Positions 36,012 through 44,626 of a DNA stretch of 64,000 nt are shown here, one piece after another. How positions within the stretch are numbered: position 1 is the stretch's first letter; each line of letters starts with the position of its first letter. A program made the position numbers and the translations under genes. The stretch lies in contig JBIOUG010000186.1 of NCBI GenBank assembly GCA_044866775.1, positions 9,375 to 73,374 on the forward strand, in the 5' to 3' direction. The notes under the pieces are model-generated. The model was not told the origin of the DNA, searched no databases, and worked only from the letters and a program-made list of their open reading frames with translations. The DNA comes from DASUNQ01 sp044866775. Its GTDB lineage: Bacteria; Acidobacteriota; Thermoanaerobaculia; Multivoradales; UBA5704.

Positions 36012-37054
36012 AGCGACGCGACGGGCGGCTGCGGGCCGTGGTCCTCGCGGCCGGGCTGGGGACGCGCCTGCGCCCGCTGACCGACTTCGCGCCGAAACCG
36101 CTGCTGCCCGTCGCCGGTCTGCCCATCCTCGGGCACACGCTGCGCCGGCTCGCGGACGCCGGCTGCGAGGCGGTGGCGGTCAACCTCCACTATCTGGGCG
36201 ATGCCATCCGCGCCCATTTCGGCGACGCCTTCGCCGGCGTCCCCATCACCTGGTCGGAGGAGCCGGAGATCCTGGGCACCCTGGGCGCGCTCGGGCCGCT
36301 GCGCGCCTTCCTCGCCCCCGCCGACCTGGTCGTGCTCGTCAACGGCGACAGCCTCTGCCGGTGGCCGCTGCGGCAGCTCCTCCGCCACCACCGCCGTGCC
36401 GGCGCGGAGGCGACCCTGCTCTTGACCCGCCGCGCCGATCCGGCGCGCTTCGGCGGTGGCGTGGGGATCGATCGCGAGGGGCGCGCCGTCTCCTTCCGCG
36501 CCGGCGGACCGGCGGCGGGCGAGGCGGCGCGGCGCTGCGTCTTCGCCGGGGCGCACGTCTTCGCGCCACGCCTGGTCGCCGGCGTCGAGGCGCGGCGGTG
36601 CGACGTCGTCGCCGATCTCTACCAGCCGATGCTCGCCGCCGGGCGGCGCATCGCGGCGCTGGTTTCGTCGCGCCCGTGGCACGACCTGGGGACGCCGCAG
36701 CGTTACCTCGACGGCGTGCTCGAAACGGTGCGCGGCGGCTGGCCGCGGCGGCTGGTGCGCTCCTCCTGGGTGGCGCCGCAGGCGCAGCTCGGGGCGGGGG
36801 CGCGGGTGCGGCGCGCGGCGGTCGAGGCGGGAGTCGAGGTGGGCGAGGGAGCGCGCGTCGAGCGCTCGCTCCTGCTTCCAGGAGCGCGCGTCGGCACAGA
36901 GTGCGTGCTGCGCGAGACGATCGTCGGCTTCGGCGCCGAGGTGCCGGCCGGGAGCTGGGTCGAGCGGCGGGTGGTGACGCCGCGGCGGCCGGGAGCGCCG
37001 GTGGGAGCGGACGACTCGGTGGTGGGCGACGTGGTCTACACTCCTCTGGGGTAG
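36008..37054 (+). CDS. Sugar-phosphate nucleotidyltransferase
   Basis: 348 residues from GTG overlapping the previous stop. The Rossmann-like nucleotidyltransferase core has LAAGLGTRLRPLTDFAPKPL (about 12-31) with the signature G-x-G-T-R-x(4)-T and Lys, and a metal Asp in VNGDSL. After about residue 235 comes a left-handed beta-helix-like tail (GAGARVRRAAVEAGVEVGEG). Products could be GDP-mannose-, NDP-glucose- or MurNAc-derived; assignment is not possible from sequence alone. Confidence 0.87.
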   Translation: MKRRDGRLRAVVLAAGLGTRLRPLTDFAPKPLLPVAGLPILGHTLRRLADAGCEAVAVNLHYLGDAIRAHFGDAFAGVPITWSEEPEILGTLGALGPLRAFLAPADLVVLVNGDSLCRWPLRQLLRHHRRAGAEATLLLTRRADPARFGGGVGIDREGRAVSFRAGGPAAGEAARRCVFAGAHVFAPRLVAGVEARRCDVVADLYQPMLAAGRRIAALVSSRPWHDLGTPQRYLDGVLETVRGGWPRRLVRSSWVAPQAQLGAGARVRRAAVEAGVEVGEGARVERSLLLPGARVGTECVLRETIVGFGAEVPAGSWVERRVVTPRRPGAPVGADDSVVGDVVYTPLG

Positions 37055-37081
37055 ATTCACTCTGCCCTTTTCCTGATCAAG

Positions 37082-37780
37082 ATGCCTGCTCCAGGTACCT
37101 TCAGTCTCCTGGTCTTCGACTGGGACGGCACGCTGATGGACTCCGTCGGCACGATCGTGGCCTGCACCCAGGCGACGATCCGCGAGCTGGACCTGCCGCT
37201 GCCCGAGGAGGTGGTCATCCGCGCCACCATCGGCCTCGGCCTGCGCGAGACGATCGATCGCCTGCGGCCGGGGTGCGACGAGGCGCTCTACCAGCGCATC
37301 GTCGCCGGCTACCGCGAGCACTGGCACGGCACCTACCGCGACCTGCCGCTGCTCTTCCCGGAGGTGCCGCGGCTGCTCGACGACCTGGCCGGCGACGGCT
37401 ACCTGCTGGCGGTCGCCACCGGCAAGAGCCGCCGCGGCCTCGAGCACGCCCTCGCCTCGACCGGCCTCGCCGCGCGCTTCCACGCCACGCGGACCGCCGA
37501 CGAGGCGCCCTCGAAGCCCCACCCGCAGATGCTCTGGGACCTGCTCGAGGAGCTGGGCGCGCGGCCGGAGGAGACGCTGATGGTGGGCGACACCACCCAC
37601 GACCTCGAGATGGCGCGCAGCGCCGGGGTGGCGGCGGTGGGGGTGGCGAGCGGCACGCAGCCGCGCGAGGAGCTGCTGCGGCTCGGGCCGCTGGCCTGTT
37701 TCGAGAGAGTCGCGGAGCTCGCCGCCTGGGCCCCCCTCACTTCCCCTTCCAGCCCGCGAGCGACGTCTCGAGCTCGCTGA
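37082..37780 (+). CDS. HAD-superfamily phosphatase (phosphoglycolate phosphatase-like)
   Basis: 232 residues. HAD motif I is FDWDGTLMDS (nucleophile Asp), motif II/III VATGKSRRGLE with Lys, and motif IV MVGDTTHDLEMA. The helical cap between about 25 and 90 places it in the Gph/PGMB-like subgroup. Its 3' end overlaps the convergent DUF2911 gene by 44 bp. Confidence 0.88.
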   Translation: MPAPGTFSLLVFDWDGTLMDSVGTIVACTQATIRELDLPLPEEVVIRATIGLGLRETIDRLRPGCDEALYQRIVAGYREHWHGTYRDLPLLFPEVPRLLDDLAGDGYLLAVATGKSRRGLEHALASTGLAARFHATRTADEAPSKPHPQMLWDLLEELGARPEETLMVGDTTHDLEMARSAGVAAVGVASGTQPREELLRLGPLACFERVAELAAWAPLTSPSSPRATSRAR

Positions 37781-38597
37781 CGACGTTGGCCGGCGGCGCC
37801 TGCTGCGCCGTGCGCGCCGCGGCCAGCGCCTTCTCGGCGTGGGCGATCGCCGAGGCCTTGTCGTTCTTCTTGGCGCGCAGCAGGGCCATCGCGCGATGGT
37901 TCCAGAAGCTCTCGCCGAAGGCCAGCGAGGCGTTGAGCCAGCGCTCGGCCTCGTCGAGGCAGGTGTCGTTCTGGAGGCAGTAGTTGGCGGCCTGGTACGG
38001 CGTCTGCCAGCGCAGCGTCTCGTTGGCCTTGTCCATCACCAGCTTCGCCGTGTCCACCTCGATGCGGAACGGCACCTCGACCTTCTCCCAGGCGAGAACG
38101 ACCTCGGCCGAGGTGTCGGTCAGGTTCTCGAACGTGAAGCGCATCCGCTCCTCGGGGGCGGTCGCGGGCCGCGGCTTGACGGCGGCGCGCATGGCGTCGT
38201 TCTCGGGCTTGTACTCGAAGGCGCCCCAGGCGTCGGCGTCCTTGGACAGGATGAGCGTCCAGTCGCCCTCGGTCGGGATCGTCTGCAGGCCGTAGGTGCC
38301 GGCCGGCAGCTCGGTGCCCTCGACCTTCACCGGCGTGCTGAAGGTGATCGTCGTGTTCTCGTTGGCGCCGGTGCGCCAGACCTCGCCGTAGGGCACGAGC
38401 TTGCCCCAGATCTCCCGTCCCTTCACCCCGGGGCGGCTGTAGCGGAGCGTCACCTCGGTGACGCCGACGGTCTGGGTGACGGTGGCGTTCGGCGACAGGC
38501 GCGGGAACTGGATCTGCGGCTGCTGGGCGGCGGCGGGGAGGGCGAGGGCGAGCAGCGCGAGGCCGAGGACGGTCGCGCGCAGGATCGGGTGACGCAT
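37737..38597 (-). CDS. DUF2911 secreted protein
   Basis: 286 residues. A signal peptide (LGLALLALALPAAAQ, cut near residue 25) leads to a DUF2911 domain with YSRPGVKGREIWGKLVPYG and WRTGANENTTITFS, both characteristic. The biochemical role of DUF2911 is unknown; the fold is beta-rich and likely periplasmic. The C-terminal third (from about 200) is helical and TPR-like (YCLQNDTCLDEAERWLNASL). Tail-to-tail overlap with the HAD gene. Confidence 0.85.
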   Translation of the reverse strand: MRHPILRATVLGLALLALALPAAAQQPQIQFPRLSPNATVTQTVGVTEVTLRYSRPGVKGREIWGKLVPYGEVWRTGANENTTITFSTPVKVEGTELPAGTYGLQTIPTEGDWTLILSKDADAWGAFEYKPENDAMRAAVKPRPATAPEERMRFTFENLTDTSAEVVLAWEKVEVPFRIEVDTAKLVMDKANETLRWQTPYQAANYCLQNDTCLDEAERWLNASLAFGESFWNHRAMALLRAKKNDKASAIAHAEKALAAARTAQQAPPANVVSELETSLAGWKGK

Positions 38598-38642
38598 GAG
38601 ATTCTCCTTTCGAGTCGAGCGGAAGAAAACGGGGGAGTGAAT

Positions 38643-39665
38643 CTATACCCAGCCCTGGAGATTCGCGAGCACCACCTCGCCGAGGGCGTGGATGTGGTCC
38701 GGCCGGTCGTTGAGCGCCGGGATGTAGCGGTAGCGCTCGCCGCCGGCGTGGAGGAAGATCTCGCGGTTCTGCTCGTCGATCTCCTCGAGCGTCTCCAGGC
38801 AGTCGGCCGAAAAGCCCGGGCAGACGACGTCGAGGCTGCGGACGCCGCTCGCGGCGAGCTCGCGCATCGTCTGGTCGGTGTAGGGCCGGAGCCACTCCTC
38901 CTTGCCGAAGAGGGACTGGAAGGAGATCGTCCAGCGCTCGCGCGGCAGCCCCAGCCGCTCGGCGGCGAGACGCGCCGTCTCGCGGCAGTGCTCGGGGTAG
39001 GGGTCGCCCGCGGCGGCGTAGCGCTGCGGGATGCCGTGGAACGAGAAGAGGAGCTTCTCGCCGGGCGGCTCGCGCTGCCAGGCCTCGTCGATCGAGGCCG
39101 CCAGCGCCGCGACGTAGGCCGGCCGCTCGAAGTAGTGGTGGACGGTCCGCAGCTCGGGCACCAGGCGCCAGCGCGTCAGCTCTTCGGCCACGGCGTCGAC
39201 GGTCGAGCCCGTGGTCACCGCCGAGTACTGCGGGTAGAGCGGCAGGAGGAGGATCCGCCGGCACCCTTGCGCCGCCAGCTCCCGCAGCGCCTCGCGCATG
39301 GACGGATTGCCGTAGCGCATACCGAGGGCGACGGGCACCGGCGCGCCGGCGGCCGACGCGAGCTCGGCGGCGAGCGCCGCCTGCTGCCGCCGGCTGATGA
39401 CGAGGAGCGGCGAGCCCTCGGCCGTCCATACCTTGCGGTAGAGGGCCGCCGACTTGCGCGGGCGGGTGGGCAGGACGGCGAGGTGGAGGATGGTCCACCA
39501 GAGCGGCCGCGGCAGCTCGATGACCCGCGGGTCGAGCAGGAACTGCCGCAGGTAGCGGCGGAGGGCGCGCGGCGTCGGCGCGTCGGGGGTGCCGAGGTTG
39601 GCGAGCAGCACGCCGGCGCGCGACGCAGCGTCCTGCGCCAGGGCTGGTTGGCCGAAATACTTCAC
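38643..39665 (-). CDS. hemH: Ferrochelatase
   Basis: 340 residues. HemH inserts iron into protoporphyrin (or coproporphyrin). Diagnostic parts: LLANLGTPDAPTPRALRRYL, the active His in LLFSFHGIPQRY, and the Glu segment SLFGKEEWLRPYTD. It follows the flavoprotein gene by 9 bp, so it may be transcribed as the last gene of the long minus-strand set that begins near 48525. Whether it belongs functionally to that set is unclear. Confidence 0.93.
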   Translation of the reverse strand: MKYFGQPALAQDAASRAGVLLANLGTPDAPTPRALRRYLRQFLLDPRVIELPRPLWWTILHLAVLPTRPRKSAALYRKVWTAEGSPLLVISRRQQAALAAELASAAGAPVPVALGMRYGNPSMREALRELAAQGCRRILLLPLYPQYSAVTTGSTVDAVAEELTRWRLVPELRTVHHYFERPAYVAALAASIDEAWQREPPGEKLLFSFHGIPQRYAAAGDPYPEHCRETARLAAERLGLPRERWTISFQSLFGKEEWLRPYTDQTMRELAASGVRSLDVVCPGFSADCLETLEEIDEQNREIFLHAGGERYRYIPALNDRPDHIHALGEVVLANLQGWV

Positions 39666-39674
39666 GTCGGAAGT

Positions 39675-40973
39675 CTAGGATGATCCGCGCTCCGCGAGCA
39701 GCCCGAAGACCTCCTCCACCTGCTGCCAGCCGACGCGCATGAGGAAGGTGTTGTTGCGGCCGTAGGACTTGGCGCCGAGGATGAAGAAGCCCGGCTCGGG
39801 GTTGGTGAGCGTCTCTGCGCCGTGGCTGGTCTGGGCAAGGCAGTCGCCGCCGCCGGCGCCGAGGAGGGCGGCTGCAAGCTTCATCGGCGCGCCGCTCGCG
39901 TAGCACTCGTGCACCTGGAGCTCGCGGTAGAGCGTGTGGTCGCCGACCGAGCCGGTGAGGGAGAGCACGCGGTCGACCACCAGGCGCTCGCCACCATCGC
40001 CGGTGCCATGGCGCAGCGCGGCCATGGACTGCGCGACGCGAGAGGCCGCCCGCCCGAGCGGGCGCTCCTCGGAGTTCGCGTGGCGCAGCGCGACCTCGAT
40101 CCGCCCGCCGGCGGCCGGCGCCAGCGCCTCGACGACCACGCCGCGGCGCGCCTCGACGGCCGGTGAGGCGCCCGCCGCCAGCTCGGCGGCCACCGCGGCC
40201 AGTGCCGCCCGCTCGGGAAGCGGGTCGTCCGGCGGGCTCCCCCAGGCCGGCTCGCGGCGGCGGAGGGCCCAGATCACCCGCGTCCCCGGCGCCTGCCGCG
40301 CCAGCTCGGCCAGATCGCGCGCCGCGGTTTGCGCCGAGTGGCCGGCGCCGGCCAGCAGCACGGTCTTGTCCGCCCACGCCGCGGCCGCGCGCGGGAGGTC
40401 CGGGATGGCGTGCGCGATGACGTCCCCGAGCGCCCGCTCGCCTGGCGCCGCGATGCCGCCGTCGCCCAAGCTGTTCGGTCGCCCGTAGCTGCCGGTGGCG
40501 TCGATCACCACGTCGGCGTGCTCGACCCACTCCCGCCCGTCGCCGTCGCCGAGCAGCAGCCGGAAGCGCCGGCGCGCCCGCTCGGCGCTCGCGATCTCCT
40601 CGTGCTTCAAGAGTCCCTCGCGGCCGACCGCCAGGACGCGGGTCCCGAGCCGCAGCCCGGCCGCCACCGCCGGCAGCTCCGCCGCCGGTTGGAGCAGGCG
40701 CTCCGCCAGCTCCGCGCCGGTGGGGCAGTCGTCGCCGTCGGGCGCCTCGCGCCCGGCCGCGGCGAGCGCCGCCCGCAGGCGCGGCGAGGCGTTCATCGAC
40801 CAGGGCGTGAAGAGCCGCACGTGCCCCCACGCGCGCACGTGGCCGGCCGCCGCGGCCGACGCCTCGTAGAGGGTGAACGGATATCCCGCCTCGGCCGCGG
40901 TCAAGGCGGCCTCGAGGCCGGTCGGTCCGGCGCCCAGGATGGCGACGTGGGGTTTCGGGGTCCGCTGCTCCAT
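39675..40973 (-). CDS. FAD/NAD(P)-binding flavoprotein
   Basis: 432 residues. Two dinucleotide folds are visible: GAGPTGLEA (14-22) for FAD and LLAGAGHSAQTAAR (about 208-221) for NAD(P)H. Overall order is like flavin monooxygenases or thioredoxin-reductase-like proteins, with an unusual ending (YGRNNTFLMRVGWQQVEE). It lies between the metallophosphoesterase and hemH on the same strand. In the arsenic-cluster reading it could oxidise or reduce an intermediate; this is inference. A 25-bp palindrome lies just upstream. Confidence 0.75.
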   Translation of the reverse strand: MEQRTPKPHVAILGAGPTGLEAALTAAEAGYPFTLYEASAAAAGHVRAWGHVRLFTPWSMNASPRLRAALAAAGREAPDGDDCPTGAELAERLLQPAAELPAVAAGLRLGTRVLAVGREGLLKHEEIASAERARRRFRLLLGDGDGREWVEHADVVIDATGSYGRPNSLGDGGIAAPGERALGDVIAHAIPDLPRAAAAWADKTVLLAGAGHSAQTAARDLAELARQAPGTRVIWALRRREPAWGSPPDDPLPERAALAAVAAELAAGASPAVEARRGVVVEALAPAAGGRIEVALRHANSEERPLGRAASRVAQSMAALRHGTGDGGERLVVDRVLSLTGSVGDHTLYRELQVHECYASGAPMKLAAALLGAGGGDCLAQTSHGAETLTNPEPGFFILGAKSYGRNNTFLMRVGWQQVEEVFGLLAERGSS

Positions 40974-41000
40974 ATCGTCACCAGCTCTCTTGAGCCAGCC

Positions 41001-41025
41001 AAACTTGACTCAGCGAGTCAAGTTT
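41001..41025. promoter_or_regulatory. 25-bp perfect palindrome between MPE and flavoprotein genes
   Basis: Arms AAACTTGACTC and GAGTCAAGTTT flank AGC. It lies about 28 bp upstream of the flavoprotein ATG and 50 bp after the metallophosphoesterase stop. No T-tract follows in either direction, so an operator or RNA hairpin that sets differential expression is more likely than a terminator. The sequence is more AT-rich than its surroundings. Confidence 0.5.
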
Positions 41026-41075
41026 ACGCGGGCTCGAGTGGCCGAAGGGAGGTCGAGCCGAAGGCGCAGACCTCA

Positions 41076-42083
41076 CTAGAACCTCGACGCCGCACGCTCG
41101 CGCGCCGGCAGGATCTCGAGGCAGGTGGTCCACCAGCCGCTGAGCACCGTCGCGACGAACTCCTCCGGCAGCCGCTCGCGCCGCATCTCGGCCGCCAGCC
41201 CCTGGTGGTCGTAGCGCAGCGGCACGAGCTCGATCCCAAGTCCACCTTCGCGCGCCTCGAGCAGCGCCCACCAGACCTCCGTCCTGCCGTCGTTGGCCGG
41301 GCGGCCGAGGGCGCCGACGTTGACCACGTCGCGCCCCGATGGCAGGCGGCGGTGCCAGTGCAGACCGGTGTGCGTGCAGAGGATGCCGTCGCAGCCGTGG
41401 CGCGCGGCGAGGTGCTCGAGGAACGGCACCGGCGAGGTGGAGGCGAAGAGGAACTCGTTGACCCGCCGCGGCGAGCCGTGGACGAGGAGCAGCTCGCGCT
41501 CGCCCACCCGCACCCGCCGCCGTCCCGGGAGGCCGCCCATCCAGGCTTTGAAGGCGGGCGAGCAGTTGCGCTCGGTGTAGCGGTAGGAGAGCTCGGCGAA
41601 ATGGTTATCGCGCGGGTCGGTGTAGCCGCAGTTGCAGTCCTCGCGGCCGGCGGCGAGCGACTCCTCGTAGTTGCCCTGGATCGAGCGCGCGCCGCCGGCG
41701 GCGAGGAGGGGCCACACCTTCTCGGGATGCGGGCCGAAGCCGCCGAGGTCGCCGAGGCAGTAGATCGCCTCGGCGCCGCGCGCGGCCGCCGCTTCGAGGA
41801 ACGCCGCGAGCGCCCGGTGATTGCTGTAGACGCCGCCGCAGACGGCGATGCGCGCGAACGGCCCCTCGACGACCGTGGAGTCCTCCACCGGCGCGCCGTA
41901 CGCGGCCGTGGCGGCGGCGCGCTCGACCGCCGGCAGCGCCCGCCCGGCGCGCGCCGCCGCGGCGCGGAAGCTGCCGAGCGGCACCAGCCGCTCGCCCCAC
42001 GTCGCCATGCCGCGATGCGCGACGAGCTTCTCCCTCGCCTGGCGCGCCTGCTCGTCATGATCGATCGGAGGGCGATACGCCAT
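41076..42083 (-). CDS. Calcineurin-like metallophosphoesterase
   Basis: 335 residues. The two-metal site motifs are present: YCLGDLGGFGPHP, GNYEES, LVHGSPRR and CTHTGLHW, in the family order. A Cys pair (DCNCGY) lies near the middle. Related enzymes hydrolyse phosphomonoesters or dinucleoside polyphosphates. The gene starts 11 bp after the radical SAM stop, so it is part of the same transcript and may act on a phosphorylated or nucleoside-linked intermediate (inference). Confidence 0.82.
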   Translation of the reverse strand: MAYRPPIDHDEQARQAREKLVAHRGMATWGERLVPLGSFRAAAARAGRALPAVERAAATAAYGAPVEDSTVVEGPFARIAVCGGVYSNHRALAAFLEAAAARGAEAIYCLGDLGGFGPHPEKVWPLLAAGGARSIQGNYEESLAAGREDCNCGYTDPRDNHFAELSYRYTERNCSPAFKAWMGGLPGRRRVRVGERELLLVHGSPRRVNEFLFASTSPVPFLEHLAARHGCDGILCTHTGLHWHRRLPSGRDVVNVGALGRPANDGRTEVWWALLEAREGGLGIELVPLRYDHQGLAAEMRRERLPEEFVATVLSGWWTTCLEILPARERAASRF

Positions 42084-42094
42084 CTGCTCGCTTC

Positions 42095-42967
42095 CTAGGT
42101 CTTGCAGCTCACGCCGTAGACGTGGCAGGTCCAGCAGGCCGGGTGGGAGAGCGGGAACGAGCCGAGGGAGTCGGCGAGCGTCTCCCCCATCTTCGCGTCG
42201 GGCTCGTTGACCAGGATCGGGCAGACCCAGACCCCCTGGTCGGTCGCCATGCGGCAGGCGCTGCACTGCAGGTGGTCCCAGCTCCCGCCCGGAGCGTCGC
42301 CGGCCGAGAGGCGCTGCCAGCTCTCGTAGGCGCCGCCGCGCTCGGCCTCGGCGCCGATCTGGAAGACGGGCAGGATCTTGAGCCGGGGCTTGGCGATGCC
42401 CAGGCCGCGCAGGAGGGCGAAGAAGCGCTCCTTGCCCGCGTGCGTGCCGGCCTCGCGGCAGACCTCGGTCACCGTGATCACCGGGTTGAGCCCGGCCGCG
42501 TGCAGGTTGCGCACCCCGTCGAGCACGCGCGCGAAGCTGCCGGCGCCCCGGATCGGGTCGTTGCTCTCGGCGTCGTAGCCGTCGAGCGAGACGCGGAGAT
42601 CGAGCGAGTAGGGTGAGCCCTCTGCGAGCGCCGCGAGCCGGGCGCAACGGCGCGGGTCGAGGAGGAGTCCGTTGGTGAGCACGGTCGCCGGCCCCACGGC
42701 CAGCGTCGCGTCGAGGATCGCCTCCAACTCCGGGTTCAAGAACGGCTCGCCGCCGGTGAAGTAGTACTCGCGCACGCCGAGGGCCGCCGCCTCGTCGAGG
42801 TAGCCGCGCACCTGCGCCAGGGTCATCAGCTCGTGCGTGTGATTGGTCGGCGAGCAGGAGATGAAGCAGTGGGTGCAGGCGAGGTTGCACACCGTCCCGC
42901 CGACCTGGAGCCAGAGAGTGTCGAGCGCCCCGAGCGTGACCTCGGGGACTGCGGCGGGTGCGGTCAT
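42095..42967 (-). CDS. Radical SAM enzyme with C-terminal Cys-rich (SPASM/twitch-like) region
   Basis: 290 residues. The 4Fe-4S/SAM site is C27-x3-C31-x2-C34 (VCNLACTHCFIS), followed by FTGGEPFLN, the GGE motif. The C-terminal part has CSACRMATDQGVWVCPI and PACWTCHVYGVSC, enough cysteines for an auxiliary cluster. It is not the ArsS architecture known for cyanobacterial arsenosugars, as far as can be seen. GAGAGGAGAG precedes the ATG. Position between pstB and the phosphoesterase suggests a biosynthetic role on an oxyanion-derived product. Confidence 0.85.
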   Translation of the reverse strand: MTAPAAVPEVTLGALDTLWLQVGGTVCNLACTHCFISCSPTNHTHELMTLAQVRGYLDEAAALGVREYYFTGGEPFLNPELEAILDATLAVGPATVLTNGLLLDPRRCARLAALAEGSPYSLDLRVSLDGYDAESNDPIRGAGSFARVLDGVRNLHAAGLNPVITVTEVCREAGTHAGKERFFALLRGLGIAKPRLKILPVFQIGAEAERGGAYESWQRLSAGDAPGGSWDHLQCSACRMATDQGVWVCPILVNEPDAKMGETLADSLGSFPLSHPACWTCHVYGVSCKT

Positions 42968-42978
42968 CGGCTCTCCTC

Positions 42979-43782
42979 TCACGCGCTCTCCTCGCCGGCG
43001 GCTTCGGCCTCGTCGAGCGCGGCGCGTGCGGCCTCGCCGGCCAGCAGCTCGCCCGCTCCGTCGCGCAGCCGCAGGTACGAGATGCGGTCGGCGAGGCGGC
43101 GCGCCTGCGCCGCCTGATGGGTCACCAGGAGCACCGCGTGCCGCTCGCGCAGGGCGAGGATCAGCTCCTCGATGGCGGCCGTCGCGCGCGGGTCGAGGGC
43201 GCTCGTCGGCTCGTCGAGCAGCAGCGCCTCGGGCTCGACCGCCAGCGCCCGCGCCAGGCAGAGCCGCTGCTGCTGGCCGACCGAGAGGCAGGCGGCCGGC
43301 TGCGCCAGCCGGTCCGCGACCTCGTCCCACAGCGCCGCCTCGCGCAGCGCCCGCTCGAGCCGCTCCGGCCACTCGCGGCGCCTCGCCCGCCCGGTGTGGC
43401 GGAGGCCGAAGAGGACGTTGTCGGCGATCGAGCCGGGGAAGACGACCGGCTGCTGGAAGAGCATGCCGATCCGCTCGCGCAGGCGGTCGGGGTCGGTGCC
43501 GCGGGCGTAGACCGAGCGGCCGGCGAGGAGGACGTCGCCGGTCACGGCGAGGCCGGGCGAGAGGTCGACGAGGCGGTTCAAGCAGCGGAGCAGCGTGCTC
43601 TTGCCGGCCCCTGAAGGGCCGAGCACGGCGTGCACCTCGCGCGGCGCGAGCTGGAGATCGACGGCGCGCAGCAGGGTGCGCCGGCCGGCGGCGACGGTGA
43701 GCCGCCGCGCCTCGAGCACGGGCGCGGCGGCGTGCGGCCGCCGGACGGCGGCCGGCGCCAGGCGGGGCAGCGGCTCAAGCAC
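42979..43782 (-). CDS. pstB: Phosphate-type ABC transporter ATP-binding protein (PstB-like)
   Basis: 267 residues from GTG. Walker A GPSGAGKST, the PstB-like CLNRLVDLSPGLAVTGDVLL, signature motif SVGQQQRLCLARAL and Walker B LLLDEPTSALD are present. The Q-loop segment MLFQQPVVFPGSIADNVLFG is also Pst-like. It powers uptake of phosphate or, in this setting, possibly arsenate. Overlaps pstA by 8 bp. No phoU or PhoR/PhoB gene follows, unlike the usual Pho operon. Confidence 0.88.
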   Translation of the reverse strand: MLEPLPRLAPAAVRRPHAAAPVLEARRLTVAAGRRTLLRAVDLQLAPREVHAVLGPSGAGKSTLLRCLNRLVDLSPGLAVTGDVLLAGRSVYARGTDPDRLRERIGMLFQQPVVFPGSIADNVLFGLRHTGRARRREWPERLERALREAALWDEVADRLAQPAACLSVGQQQRLCLARALAVEPEALLLDEPTSALDPRATAAIEELILALRERHAVLLVTHQAAQARRLADRISYLRLRDGAGELLAGEAARAALDEAEAAGEESA

Positions 43783-44626
43783 GGTGCGCCTCCTCGTGCG
43801 CGGCGAGCCGCGCCGGCAGCGCCAGGAGCGCGAGCGCCGCCACCAGCGCCAGCAGGACCGTCGCGGCCCCCCAGAGGCGCGGCTCGGCGCCGGGAGCGAA
43901 GGAGTCCTGCGCCAGCACGAAGACGTGGTACGGCAGGGCGAGCACCGGGCTCTCGCGCACTCCCGCCGGCAGCGTGGCGCCGGCGAAGACCGCGGCGGTG
44001 AGCATGATCGGCGCCGTCTCGCCGGCGGCGCGGGCGAGGCCGAGGAGCGAGCCCGAGAGGATGCCGCGCCGGCTGGCCGGCAGCAGCACCGCGCGCACGC
44101 GCTGCGAGCGGGTGAGGCCGAGCGCCGCGGCGGCCTCGAGGTACCGGGGCGGCAGCGCCTCCATGCACTCGGCGATCGCCGCCGCCAGCGCCGGCAGGAT
44201 CATCAGGCCGAGGACGATGCCGCCGGCGAGCCACGACTTCCCCCAGCCGAGCAGGCGCCCGAAGACGACCAGGCCGGCGAGCCCGAAGAGGATCGAGGGG
44301 GTGCCGTTCGCGGCGTAGAGGGCCACGGCGAGCCGCCGGCGCGCCGCCTCGCCCGGCAGGTAGACGGCCCGCAGCAGCGCCACCGCGAGCGCCAGCGGCA
44401 GCGCCGTCGCCAGCGCCGTTCCGACCAGGAGCAGCGTCCCGAGGATCTGGTAGCGGAGCCCGCCGCCCGCGCCCGCCGCCGCGGCGGCGCGGGTCAGGAA
44501 CCCCCAGTCCACGGCCGGCAGGCCGCGCCCCAGGATGGCCGCGGCGAGACCGCCGAAGAGGAGGACGGCGGTCGCGCCGCAGAGCGCGGCGAGCAGCCGG
44601 AAGCCGCGATCGAGGGCTCTACGCAC
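43775..44626 (-). CDS. pstA: Phosphate-type ABC permease PstA-like
   Basis: 283 residues from GTG. Six membrane helices can be placed; the cytoplasmic EAA-type loop (YLEAAAALGLTRSQRVRAVL) and GILSGSLLGLARAAGETAPI are typical for PstA. It pairs with the PstC-like permease to form the membrane channel. Overlaps both neighbours by 8 bp. Confidence 0.87.
   Translation of the reverse strand: MRRALDRGFRLLAALCGATAVLLFGGLAAAILGRGLPAVDWGFLTRAAAAAGAGGGLRYQILGTLLLVGTALATALPLALAVALLRAVYLPGEAARRRLAVALYAANGTPSILFGLAGLVVFGRLLGWGKSWLAGGIVLGLMILPALAAAIAECMEALPPRYLEAAAALGLTRSQRVRAVLLPASRRGILSGSLLGLARAAGETAPIMLTAAVFAGATLPAGVRESPVLALPYHVFVLAQDSFAPGAEPRLWGAATVLLALVAALALLALPARLAAHEEAHRA

Noticed and set aside
37399..40830. 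1143-codon minus frame spanning HAD, DUF2911, hemH and flavoprotein genes
   Set aside because: It runs out of frame through four recognisable genes and is rich in Arg/Ala/Gly; high-GC artefact.
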